A stretch of DNA of 11,274 nucleotides. Origin: Maribacter sp. (lineage in GTDB: Bacteria; Bacteroidota; Bacteroidia; Flavobacteriales; Flavobacteriaceae). The stretch covers positions 1 through 11,274 of the forward strand of contig JAHHKH010000197.1 of the NCBI GenBank assembly GCA_018679695.1. The letters are read 5' to 3'. Within the stretch, counting starts at the first letter, position 1, and the number at the start of each line of letters is the position of its first letter. A model generated the notes under the pieces. That model did no database searches and was not told where the DNA came from. It saw only the letters and a list, made by a program, of their open reading frames with translations. A program made the translations under genes and the position numbers. Positions 1 to 5,076 of the stretch are shown one piece after another.

Positions 1-140
1 CCTGTACAATGAAGAAGGTGAAAGGGATACAACGCGCGATATTCTTTATGTTCATGGAAAATTGAATGGCTTCCCCATTCAATTTTCCATGAACATAAAG
101 AATATCGGTTGTATCCCTTTCACCTTCTTCATTGTACAGG
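1..140. repeat. Near-perfect 140-bp palindrome (fold-back) at window start
   Basis: Positions 1-69 are the reverse complement of 75-140, separated by a 5-nt loop (70-74, cttcc). The only difference is a 3-nt indel: the left arm reads acaacgcgcgat, while the right arm in its own orientation reads acaaccgat. Both arms encode the same peptide (LYNEEGERDTT...DILYVHGKLNG), the left on the plus strand and the right on the minus strand. The right arm continues seamlessly into the nuclease-family gene, so the left arm is a folded-back copy of coding sequence. A palindrome made of coding sequence with its centre inside the gene, at the very edge of the sequence, most resembles a fold-back chimera from amplification, library preparation or assembly. 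A true inverted duplication is possible. The palindrome is certain; its origin is inference. Confidence 0.93.
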
Positions 141-553
141 AGTAAAGGAATAGGTTCAGAAAATAGGAGCTCGAAATTACTTTTATGGTACAACAGGCCT
201 GTATCTATGCCTCTTTCGTCAGGAGAGTCATAATGAACATATTCATAATCGATGTACCGTAAAGGCGCTGCATTGATCAGATCTTGAACGACCGTTTCAT
301 TTTCCACTTCGGCAATCCCGACCAAAGCAGGTGGTTTTTTTGTGGATTCCAAGCCAATTTCAGAGATGGTCTTGGCGAGTTTATATATTTTCTTCCTGTA
401 GCGTTTTGGGGTCCATCTCTTAAAACCATCTGGAGTGAAATCATCATCCATGGTATCGGGGTCATCAATAGTATCGAACAGATTTTCGAGGTTGTAGAAT
501 GCAATTGTATGAAGATGATCTTTCTTTTTTTTCCTGAAAAGTGAAAATACCAT
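1..553 (-). CDS. Endonuclease/exonuclease/phosphatase (EEP) family protein, N-terminal part only
   Basis: An open frame starts at ATG 553 and runs leftward without a stop to position 1. Reading this frame gives about 160 recognisable residues: an early AFYNLENLFDT, then DDDFTPDGFKRW, GIAEVENE (the probable metal-binding Glu) and HYDSPDERGIDTGLLY. These resemble the N-terminal half of Mg-dependent EEP nuclease/phosphatase proteins common in Flavobacteriia, usually about 340 residues. The sequence is trustworthy only to about position 75. Beyond that the palindrome folds back and the translation is meaningless. The second half, which should carry the NHW-type catalytic motif, is missing. The right arm also lacks one Arg codon present in the left arm (TTDILY against TTRDILY). 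A TAAATTTG promoter motif lies just upstream. Substrate is unknown. Family assignment is from remembered motif similarity. Confidence 0.75.
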   Translation of the reverse strand, partial: MVFSLFRKKKKDHLHTIAFYNLENLFDTIDDPDTMDDDFTPDGFKRWTPKRYRKKIYKLAKTISEIGLESTKKPPALVGIAEVENETVVQDLINAAPLRYIDYEYVHYDSPDERGIDTGLLYHKSNFELLFSEPIPLLLYNEEGERDTTDILYVHGKLNGEAIQFSMNIKNIARCIPFTFFIVQ

Positions 554-573
554 GCATTTTGTTTAAAGGGATT

Positions 574-581
574 CAAATTTA
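574..581 (-). promoter_or_regulatory. Putative -7 promoter element of the EEP gene
   Basis: The minus strand reads TAAATTTG from 581 to 574, matching the Bacteroidota -7 consensus TAnnTTTG. The predicted transcript start is about 567, which leaves a leader of roughly 14 nt before ATG 553. No convincing -33 TTTG is seen at the usual distance. Confidence 0.45.
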
Positions 582-606
582 CAAAAATAGCTTAGCCAGT
601 ATTATG

Positions 607-614
607 TAAATTTG
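607..614 (+). promoter_or_regulatory. Putative -7 promoter element of hflX
   Basis: TAAATTTG at 607-614 matches the Bacteroidota TAnnTTTG consensus and faces hflX. The implied start near 620 leaves only about 10 nt of leader before ATG 631. The same 8-mer occurs on the opposite strand at 574-581, so the 77-bp divergent spacer holds two outward-facing copies. The -33 element is unclear. Confidence 0.45.
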
Positions 615-630
615 CATATTATTCTAAACT

Positions 631-1845
631 ATGTTAGAAAAGAAATCAATCGAGTATGAAAAAGTCGTACTCATAGGGGTTATAAACAGGAACCAGAACG
701 AAGAAAAGGTAAATGAGTATCTTGATGAGTTAGAGTTTTTGACCTATACTGCTGGTGGCGAAGTTATTAAACGCTTTGTACAACGCATAGACGTTCCTAA
801 CCCAAAGACATTGATAGGTAGTGGGAAGATGAAAGAAGTAGAGGATTTTGTCGACGAATATGAAATTGGTTCGGTTATTTTTGATGATGAACTTACTCCA
901 GCACAACAGCGCAATATCGAAAAACAACTTCGATGCAAAATCCTGGATCGCACAAGCTTGATTTTGGACATTTTCGCTCAACGGGCTCGTACCAGTTATT
1001 CCAGGACACAAGTAGAACTAGCGCAGTACGAATACCTTTTACCAAGGCTCACCGGTCTTTGGACGCATTTAGAGCGACAAAAAGGGGGTATAGGGATGCG
1101 TGGTCCTGGTGAAACCGAGATTGAAACCGACAGACGTATTGTTCGTGACCGCATATCACTACTGAAAAAAAAGCTCACGAAAATAGACCGCCAAATGGAA
1201 ACCCAACGTGGCAATAGAGGTGCGTTGGTGCGTGTTGCCCTCGTTGGCTATACCAATGTTGGCAAGTCTACCTTAATGAATGTAATCAGCAAGAGCGACG
1301 TTTTCGCTGAGAATAAACTCTTTGCGACACTAGATACCACGGTACGTAAAGTGGTACTCGGTAATCTTCCTTTTTTATTGAGTGATACTGTAGGATTCAT
1401 TCGAAAACTCCCTACCCAATTGGTAGAAAGTTTTAAAAGTACTTTGGATGAGGTTCGCGAAGCGGATTTATTATTGCATGTGGTTGATATTTCACATCCA
1501 AACTTTGAAGAGCACATAGAATCTGTGAATAAAATATTGGCGGAAATAGACAGTGCAGATAAACAAACCCTCATGGTTTTCAATAAGATCGATCGATACC
1601 AGCACGATAACGTCGATGATGATGACCTGGTCACAGAAAAAACCTCAAAACACTTTACCATTGATGAATGGAAACGCACGTGGATGCAGCGCATGGGTGA
1701 AAATGCCTTGTTCATTTCAGCTTTGAGGAAAGAAAACCTCGATGAATTCCGCAAACGGGTATATAATGTGGTCAGGGATATTCATGTTACCCGTTTTCCA
1801 TACAATAACTTTCTTTATCCAGAGCATTTAGACCAATATCAATAG
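631..1845 (+). CDS. hflX: GTPase HflX
   Basis: This 404-residue protein is a full-length HflX, a TRAFAC-class GTPase that binds the large ribosomal subunit and splits or rescues stalled 70S ribosomes, notably under stress. The N-terminal domain (about residues 10-150) is followed by the diagnostic glycine-rich linker (about 152-169: GGIGMRGPGETEIETDRR) and a basic helical stretch. The G domain has G1 GYTNVGKST at 206-214, G3 DTVGF from 252, G4 NKID at 318-321 and G5 SAL at 363-365. Length is close to the family norm (E. coli about 426). ATG 631 is preferred because it follows directly after a TAAATTTG promoter element and keeps the normal N terminus. It is divergent from the EEP gene. No terminator lies immediately after the stop, so transcription may run into the repeat units up to the hairpin at 2102. 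Confidence 0.96.
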   Translation: MLEKKSIEYEKVVLIGVINRNQNEEKVNEYLDELEFLTYTAGGEVIKRFVQRIDVPNPKTLIGSGKMKEVEDFVDEYEIGSVIFDDELTPAQQRNIEKQLRCKILDRTSLILDIFAQRARTSYSRTQVELAQYEYLLPRLTGLWTHLERQKGGIGMRGPGETEIETDRRIVRDRISLLKKKLTKIDRQMETQRGNRGALVRVALVGYTNVGKSTLMNVISKSDVFAENKLFATLDTTVRKVVLGNLPFLLSDTVGFIRKLPTQLVESFKSTLDEVREADLLLHVVDISHPNFEEHIESVNKILAEIDSADKQTLMVFNKIDRYQHDNVDDDDLVTEKTSKHFTIDEWKRTWMQRMGENALFISALRKENLDEFRKRVYNVVRDIHVTRFPYNNFLYPEHLDQYQ

Positions 1846-1869
1846 GCTTGAACACCATAAAATAATGCA

Positions 1870-1965
1870 GTTCATCGGATAAAATGAACCCTTAATTTTT
1901 TCACTACAGAATAAGGCCTGTTCACAACATAATTTAGGTCTTATTAACCGCTCGCAGTATCTTTA
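1870..1965 (+). promoter_or_regulatory. Unit 1 operator and promoter (21-bp-spaced direct repeat)
   Basis: GTTCAT 1870-1875 and ATGAAC 1884-1889 form an inverted repeat with an 8-nt spacer. Next come TCACTAC 1901-1907 and TCACAAC 1922-1928, exactly 21 bp apart. TTTAG 1933-1937 and TATCTTTA 1958-1965 (20-nt spacer) resemble the Bacteroidota -33 and -7 elements. Direct repeats two helical turns apart, just upstream of the -33 element, fit an activator dimer. LytTR-family response regulators bind sites of this geometry, but the protein is not identified here. Confidence 0.6.
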
Positions 1966-1970
1966 TAGTG

Positions 1971-2126
1971 TAATTAAGTGATAGTATTGACCCCAAATCA
2001 TATCATGAACTTAATCGAAAAAAAGTTTGAGTTTCCCCAAACCTGTACTTAACCAATATACGCTAGGCCTAAATTTTATAAACCTACTAGACTAAAAAAA
2101 TGCCCTTTGAAAAAAGGGCTTTTTTT
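1971..2126 (+). ncRNA. Candidate small RNA 1 (~155 nt)
   Basis: The predicted start is about 6 nt after the -7-like element, and the transcript ends at the hairpin at 2102-2126. The block identical to unit 2 begins at 1969, almost exactly at this predicted start, which supports a transcript boundary. A 5' hairpin can form: 1973-1983 pairs with 2001-2005 and 2010-2015 around a 4-nt bulge. Its 17-nt loop exposes CCCCAAA (1991-1997). A second small hairpin, GTTT-CCCC-AAAC at 2031-2042, again shows four C residues in its loop. C-rich loops are common seed regions in bacterial regulatory RNAs. A 15-codon ORF from ATG 2005 (MNLIEKKFEFPQTCT) exists, but the matching ORF in unit 2 stops after 8 codons, so an RNA role is favoured. 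Readthrough from hflX could also produce it as a 3' fragment. Confidence 0.55.
2102..2126 (+). terminator. Intrinsic terminator of unit 1
   Basis: A 7-bp stem GCCCTTT/AAAGGGC with a GAAA loop (2102-2119) is followed by seven T residues (2120-2126). An A-run upstream (2094-2100) extends the stem and would make it work in both directions. Confidence 0.88.
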
Positions 2127-2175
2127 ATGGCCTGATCATGGGTCAATGGGTATACCTTGCCACAAAACCAATGTA

Positions 2176-2272
2176 GTTCATCGAAGAAAATGAACCACTC
2201 ATATTTTTCACAACATTTGGAGTACAGTTCACAACATAAATTTAGGCAAACCAGATTCCCACCATACATTTA
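2176..2272 (+). promoter_or_regulatory. Unit 2 operator and promoter
   Basis: The architecture is the same as in unit 1. GTTCAT 2176-2181 and ATGAAC 2190-2195 are again separated by 8 nt. TCACAAC boxes at 2208-2214 and 2229-2235 are 21 bp apart and identical to each other. TTTAG 2241-2245 and TACATTTA 2265-2272 have a 19-nt spacer. This is the best-preserved copy. Confidence 0.62.
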
Positions 2273-2277
2273 CATTG

Positions 2278-2441
2278 TAATTAAGTGATAGTATTGACCC
2301 CAAATCATATCATGAACTTAATCGAACAAAGGTGTTAGTTTCCCCAAACCAACGCAAACCTATAAAAGCTACCTGAATCGAATCAGGACCAAACATTAAA
2401 CCTACTTAAAAAAAGCCCTTTGAAAGAAGGGTCTTTTTTTT
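2278..2441 (+). ncRNA. Candidate small RNA 2 (~164 nt)
   Basis: The first 50 nt or so are identical to unit 1 (2276-2326), so the same bulged 5' hairpin forms with CCCCAAA in its loop (CCCC at 2298-2301). GTTT-CCCC-AAAC recurs at 2338-2349 although the flanks have diverged, which suggests selection on the C-rich hairpin. A unit-specific small hairpin (CCTGA/TCAGG, within about 2371-2388) follows. The transcript ends at the hairpin at 2415-2441. The ATG equivalent to that in unit 1 opens only 8 codons, which argues against a conserved peptide. Confidence 0.55.
2415..2441 (+). terminator. Intrinsic terminator of unit 2
   Basis: GCCCTT pairs with AAGGG and a bulged T before C, giving an imperfect stem at 2415-2433. 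Eight T residues follow (2434-2441), and an A-run lies on the left side. Confidence 0.8.
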
Positions 2442-2485
2442 ATGTCATCCTAATTTCCTGTTCTGGAATTGCTGCATTATTGGTA

Positions 2486-2583
2486 GTTCATCGATCAAAC
2501 CATACGTTTTAACCTGTTTCACCACAAATCTACCGTTCTTCACAACATAAATTTAGAAGAATGCACCCTTAAATTTACATTCG
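2486..2583 (+). promoter_or_regulatory. Unit 3 operator and promoter
   Basis: GTTCATCG is kept at 2486-2493, but the ATGAAC partner has decayed to CCATAC (2500-2505). TCACCAC 2519-2525 and TCACAAC 2540-2546 keep the exact 21-bp period. TTTAG 2552-2556 and TACATTCG 2576-2583 keep the 19-nt promoter spacer. Survival of the direct repeat and loss of the inverted repeat suggests that the former is the main protein-binding signal. Confidence 0.55.
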
Positions 2584-2588
2584 TTCTG

Positions 2589-2713
2589 TATTTATGATTT
2601 ATGTTTTGTCCCAAGGATCAATTAATCTACAAGCATAAAAATTTTGACTGATTAACCCAATTTTACGAATCCTACTTAACAAAAAAAGCCCTGACGAAAA
2701 CGTCGGGGCTTTT
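2589..2713 (+). ncRNA. Candidate small RNA 3 (~125 nt), divergent member
   Basis: This transcript region is bounded by the unit 3 promoter and the terminator at 2688-2713. Its sequence is mostly unlike units 1 and 2 but keeps two CCCAA motifs (within 2609-2616 and 2655-2661) and the pre-terminator sequence CCTACTTA (2671-2678). A 16-codon ORF from ATG 2601 (MFCPKDQLIYKHKNFD) shares nothing with the unit 1 peptide, so it is probably chance. The transcript would converge with the outer-membrane protein gene, and the two share the terminator. Confidence 0.42.
2688..2713. terminator. Bidirectional intrinsic terminator between unit 3 and the OMP gene
   Basis: A 9-bp stem, GCCCTGACG/CGTCGGGGC (one T-G pair), has an AAAA loop. 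T residues follow on the right, and a run of seven A (2681-2687) on the left becomes a T-tract on the minus strand. It can end both the rightward unit 3 transcript and the leftward DUF3078 gene, whose stop codon is at 2733. Confidence 0.88.
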
Positions 2714-2732
2714 ATTTTATGGAACTCTTTAG

Positions 2733-3662
2733 TTAGAAGGCATAGTTAAGTCCGAACAACCAATAGGTCTGTAGCTCATTATCTACATTGTCAAAAGTAG
2801 CTCCTGCATCAGGAGTTGGACCATTTAATGCAAAATTAAGGGCTTCTTGCTTGTTATCCCTGAGACCAAATTCAAATCCTAGCCCAATTCCGTTCCATAA
2901 GGTATAGCCAAAAGAGTTTATCCAGGTCCAGTTGGACAAATTGGATGACTCATAGCTTTGGAACATGGAAAGATTGGTTTTGAAACTTACATTTCCAATT
3001 TTTCTTGTGTAGTCAGCAACAATCTTGGCACCTAATGAAGAATCGAAAATTGCATCTTCATCACTGAATACAAAGTTGTAGTTCAATGGATGGATCACCA
3101 CAACCAAATCGGTAATAGGTGTCCAGGTTGCACCAACACCAAGGTCTAAATACCCTGGGTCATTAAAGTTGCTTAATAAGGTAGTTCTATATTCGCCTAA
3201 AGTCGAAATAGCGAATTTCTCACTTATTTTTTGACCGTAAAGCGACGTTATGGTAAATACATCGGTAGCTTCTTTAAAGCTGTCATCGTCGGTAGGATCA
3301 TCCTTATCATCAAACTTGACCCATGCAAGATTTAAATTTCCCGAATTTCTCCAGAAAAACTTCTCTTGTTGAAGATTAGCAAAGGCATTAACCGTAACCC
3401 CAATGTTACCAGCACTTGAATTTGCTTCACCTTTGGAATACCAATTGCTAAAACCTGAAAGGTTGGCGCCGATGGTTCCAAATGCCCCTTTTTTCCAACC
3501 TGGAAGAGCGTCGATTTGCGCTTGCAGCGCATCTACCCTACCTTGAATGGCCGCAATGGAATCTTTTTTAGGTCCTTGCAAGGCTTTTAATTCATCTGCA
3601 GTTTGTGCGAAGGCAGCCGATATAGTCAGAAAGGCCACAATCGTGAATACTAAGTTTCTCAT
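2733..3662 (-). CDS. DUF3078-family outer-membrane beta-barrel protein
   Basis: This 309-residue protein has a signal peptide (about residues 1-19, MRNLVFTIVAFLTISAAFA, cleavage before Q). A short Ala/Gln-rich helical or coiled-coil segment (about 22-53) follows. The remainder alternates polar and hydrophobic residues with many aromatics and ends in YWLFGLNYAF. A C-terminal Phe on a final amphipathic strand is the usual signal for outer-membrane barrel insertion. The overall pattern matches DUF3078 proteins of Bacteroidota, whose function is unknown. It is the last gene of the leftward suf-linked series but has its own promoter-like element (3693-3722), so it may be expressed separately. No porin substrate, TonB box or plug domain is visible. 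Family call is from recognition of the sequence pattern. Confidence 0.78.
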   Translation of the reverse strand: MRNLVFTIVAFLTISAAFAQTADELKALQGPKKDSIAAIQGRVDALQAQIDALPGWKKGAFGTIGANLSGFSNWYSKGEANSSAGNIGVTVNAFANLQQEKFFWRNSGNLNLAWVKFDDKDDPTDDDSFKEATDVFTITSLYGQKISEKFAISTLGEYRTTLLSNFNDPGYLDLGVGATWTPITDLVVVIHPLNYNFVFSDEDAIFDSSLGAKIVADYTRKIGNVSFKTNLSMFQSYESSNLSNWTWINSFGYTLWNGIGLGFEFGLRDNKQEALNFALNGPTPDAGATFDNVDNELQTYWLFGLNYAF

Positions 3663-3692
3663 AATGTATAGTGTTTATTTGTTTATGAAGTG

Positions 3693-3722
3693 CAAAAATA
3701 ATAATTGTTAACAATAAACAAT
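3693..3722 (-). promoter_or_regulatory. Promoter of the DUF3078 gene with a perfect palindrome in the spacer
   Basis: On the minus strand ATTG (3722-3719), an 18-nt spacer and TATTTTTG (3700-3693) match the Bacteroidota -33/-7 pattern. The spacer contains the perfect 12-bp palindrome ATTGTTAACAAT (3704-3715), which could be a repressor site or just AT-rich chance. The leader would be about 24 nt. Confidence 0.5.
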
Positions 3723-3737
3723 TAAGGTTATCAACAA

Positions 3738-4244
3738 TTATCCCTTCTTGTAAAGTGGAACTGAGGAGCAGGCTTCACCGTACATCACACTCTTTGCGAT
3801 AGGTAAAAGTTTGGCAGTTATCCACAAATAAGCGTTTGGGGGTACTGGTTTATTACTACAACCCTTAATGATCACAGGCTTATCTTCATATTCGGAAATA
3901 TCGAGGTTTTGGATTATTTCCTGATAAAGGGTGGTCTCTAGTTGTTCCAAGGAACCTTGAACCACTTTCTTTGCATAGGGTTGAAGTTTGGTCGCGATCA
4001 GCATATACGCCCACCCTGGAATTATGGCATCACTAGAACAATCAATCGCGATATATTTATCTTGGTATTGACCCCAATCATGGGATGCTATTCGAGCCCT
4101 GAATTCTTTTTCACGAAGCACGAATCCTTCAAAAAGCCACTCCTTTATATCAAGAAAAACCCGCTCACCTTTGGGATAATAGTCTTCCAGGTCAATAGTC
4201 CTTAATTGACTCTGGGCAACGCGGTTAATGATTTCTTTTTCCAT
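3738..4244 (-). CDS. DUF2480 family protein with internal duplication
   Basis: This 168-residue soluble protein has no signal peptide or membrane segment. The start (NRVAQSQL...TIDLEDYYP), DIKEWLFEGFVLREKEFR and the C terminus match the DUF2480 family, found next to suf genes in many Bacteroidota; its function is not established. The second two-thirds contains an internal repeat. AIDCSSDAIIPGWAYMLIAT (Cys69) and IIKGCSNKPVPPNAYLWITA (Cys129) align over about 38 residues, are 60 residues apart, and are each followed by KL.P.AK.V..G. A third Cys lies at 159 (EACSSVPLY). Three conserved-looking Cys residues in a gene downstream of sufE and sufT suggest, as inference only, a role with Fe-S clusters or persulfide. 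It is 61 nt downstream of the DUF59 gene, in the same direction. Confidence 0.82.
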   Translation of the reverse strand: MEKEIINRVAQSQLRTIDLEDYYPKGERVFLDIKEWLFEGFVLREKEFRARIASHDWGQYQDKYIAIDCSSDAIIPGWAYMLIATKLQPYAKKVVQGSLEQLETTLYQEIIQNLDISEYEDKPVIIKGCSNKPVPPNAYLWITAKLLPIAKSVMYGEACSSVPLYKKG

Positions 4245-4267
4245 CAGATAAGTAGTAGAATAGTTAT

Positions 4268-4296
4268 TGAATTACCCCCTTCGAGGGAATGACATG
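4268..4296. repeat. Degenerate short dispersed-repeat element (CCCT-TCG-AGGG hairpin)
   Basis: The spacer between the DUF59 and DUF2480 genes carries a small hairpin, CCCT/AGGG around TCG, flanked by taatt on one side and aatgacat on the other. On the minus strand it reads GTCATTCCC-TCGAA-GGG. This resembles the REP-like intergenic hairpins (GTCATTCCC...GGGAAT type) scattered in many genomes, and the element at 9491-9517. It may affect transcript stability between the two genes. Confidence 0.4.
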
Positions 4297-4305
4297 CTAG
4301 GGAAA

Positions 4306-4629
4306 TCAAAGCATTCCCAATTCCAATTTCGCTTCTTCGCTCATCAGATCCTGGGTCCATGGTGGGTCGAAGGTTATTTCGACCATTGCATCCTTCACGG
4401 CATTCAATGATTTTACCTTTTCCTCAACCTCAACAGGAAGCGTTTCAGCAACCGGACAGTTCGGGGAAGTAAGCGTCATTAAGATCTTTACATCGTATGC
4501 CTCGTTTACAAAAACGTCATATATCAATCCCAATTCATAGATATCAACAGGGATTTCCGGATCGTATATGGTCTTTAAGACCTTAACTATTTTCTCACCC
4601 AATTCCTGGGTATTTATGGTTTCGCTCAT
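4306..4629 (-). CDS. sufT: SufT-like DUF59/MIP18 family Fe-S maturation protein
   Basis: This 107-residue single-domain protein carries the DUF59 (MIP18-like) signatures: DPEIPVDIYELGLIYDV at about 23-39, TSPNCPVAE with the conserved Cys58, and a C terminus of FDPPWTQDLMSEEAKLELGM. Proteins of this family (SufT, Cia2/FAM96 relatives) take part in maturation or delivery of iron-sulfur clusters, probably in the cytosol. Length matches the stand-alone form with no fused partner. It starts 10 nt after the sufE stop and is almost certainly co-transcribed with it. The FDPPWT ending is typical of suf-linked bacterial members. The symbol rests on context and motif similarity; the exact client proteins are unknown. 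Confidence 0.88.
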   Translation of the reverse strand: MSETINTQELGEKIVKVLKTIYDPEIPVDIYELGLIYDVFVNEAYDVKILMTLTSPNCPVAETLPVEVEEKVKSLNAVKDAMVEITFDPPWTQDLMSEEAKLELGML

Positions 4630-4639
4630 TTACTTCGTT

Positions 4640-5062
4640 TTAATTCAATTGGGTTTGGTATGCAATCGCATACATTTTCAATTGTTTGACCATGCTGACC
4701 AGGCCGTTTGCCCTGGTGGGTGACAAATGTTCCTTTAATCCGATCTCATCAATAAAATCGGTATTGGCCTCAATTATGTCCTGCGGCTTTTGGTTGCTGA
4801 ACACTCGGATCAATATGGCTATGATTCCTTTGGTAATGATGGCATCGCTGTCTGCGGTGAATACAAGTTTGTCCCCTTGAAGTTCGGCATGTACCCACAC
4901 CTTGCTTTGACAGCCTTTTATGATGTTATCATCGGTCTTGTATTGCTCATCGATCAAAGGGAGCGATTTGCCCAGCTCTATCATATATTCATAGCGTTGC
5001 ATCCAATCTTCGAACATCGCGAATTCATCGACAATCTCTTCTTGTATTTCCTTGATACCCAT
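4640..5062 (-). CDS. sufE: SufE sulfur-acceptor protein
   Basis: SufE accepts persulfide sulfur from the cysteine desulfurase SufS, stimulates its activity and passes sulfur to the SufBCD scaffold. From ATG 5062 (MGIKEIQEEIV) the product is 140 residues, the usual size. The acceptor Cys lies in IIKGCQSKVW at residue 51, the same number as in E. coli SufE. A longer frame reaches TTG 5107, but that adds 15 unrelated residues, uses a non-ATG start and overlaps the preceding gene. The promoter element TATTTTTG at 5084-5077 sits inside that extension, with its predicted start at about 5071. This makes 5062 the better choice. It heads a likely sufE-sufT-DUF2480 transcript and is separated from sufS by two non-suf genes. 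Confidence 0.94.
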   Translation of the reverse strand: MGIKEIQEEIVDEFAMFEDWMQRYEYMIELGKSLPLIDEQYKTDDNIIKGCQSKVWVHAELQGDKLVFTADSDAIITKGIIAILIRVFSNQKPQDIIEANTDFIDEIGLKEHLSPTRANGLVSMVKQLKMYAIAYQTQLN

Positions 5063-5076
5063 TAGCTGATTTTTGT

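Larger units (their letters stand above)
1864..2726 (+). repeat. Array of three tandem ~310-bp operator-promoter-sRNA-terminator units
   Basis: This stretch between hflX and the outer-membrane protein gene has no convincing protein gene. It holds three units in the same order, beginning near 1864, 2170 and 2480. Each contains a GTTCATCG element, two TCAC(A/T/C)AC boxes exactly 21 bp apart, a TTTAG plus TAnnTT promoter-like pair, a variable transcribed segment with CCCAA or CCCCAAA motifs, a CCTACT(T/A) sequence, and a GCCC...GGGC-type hairpin with a T-tract. Units 1 and 2 share 51 identical consecutive bases (1969-2019 and 2276-2326, offset 307). Unit 3 keeps the regulatory part but has a largely different transcribed part. 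The pattern implies duplication followed by divergence, with the control region and terminator under selection. Confidence 0.85.

Noticed and set aside
1..140. Palindrome as a terminator, telomere hairpin or transposon end
   Set aside because: It has no T-tract, its arms encode the middle of a protein, and there is no transposase or target-site duplication. A fold-back artefact fits better.
284..544. 86-residue plus-strand ORF opposite the EEP gene
   Set aside because: The minus-strand frame from 553 carries recognisable EEP motifs. The plus-strand ORF is its antisense shadow.
2005..2052. 15-codon peptide in unit 1 (MNLIEKKFEFPQTCT)
   Set aside because: The identical start region in unit 2 runs to a stop after only 8 codons and unit 3 has no related peptide, so coding is not conserved. 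Kept only as an alternative in the sRNA entry.
2087..2269. 60-residue minus-strand ORF in the repeat array
   Set aside because: It crosses the unit 1 terminator and the unit 2 operator boxes, its sequence is explained by those repeats, and no family resemblance is seen.
1864..2726. CRISPR array
   Set aside because: There are only three units of about 310 bp with internal promoters and terminators. Repeat and spacer lengths do not fit, and no cas genes are present.
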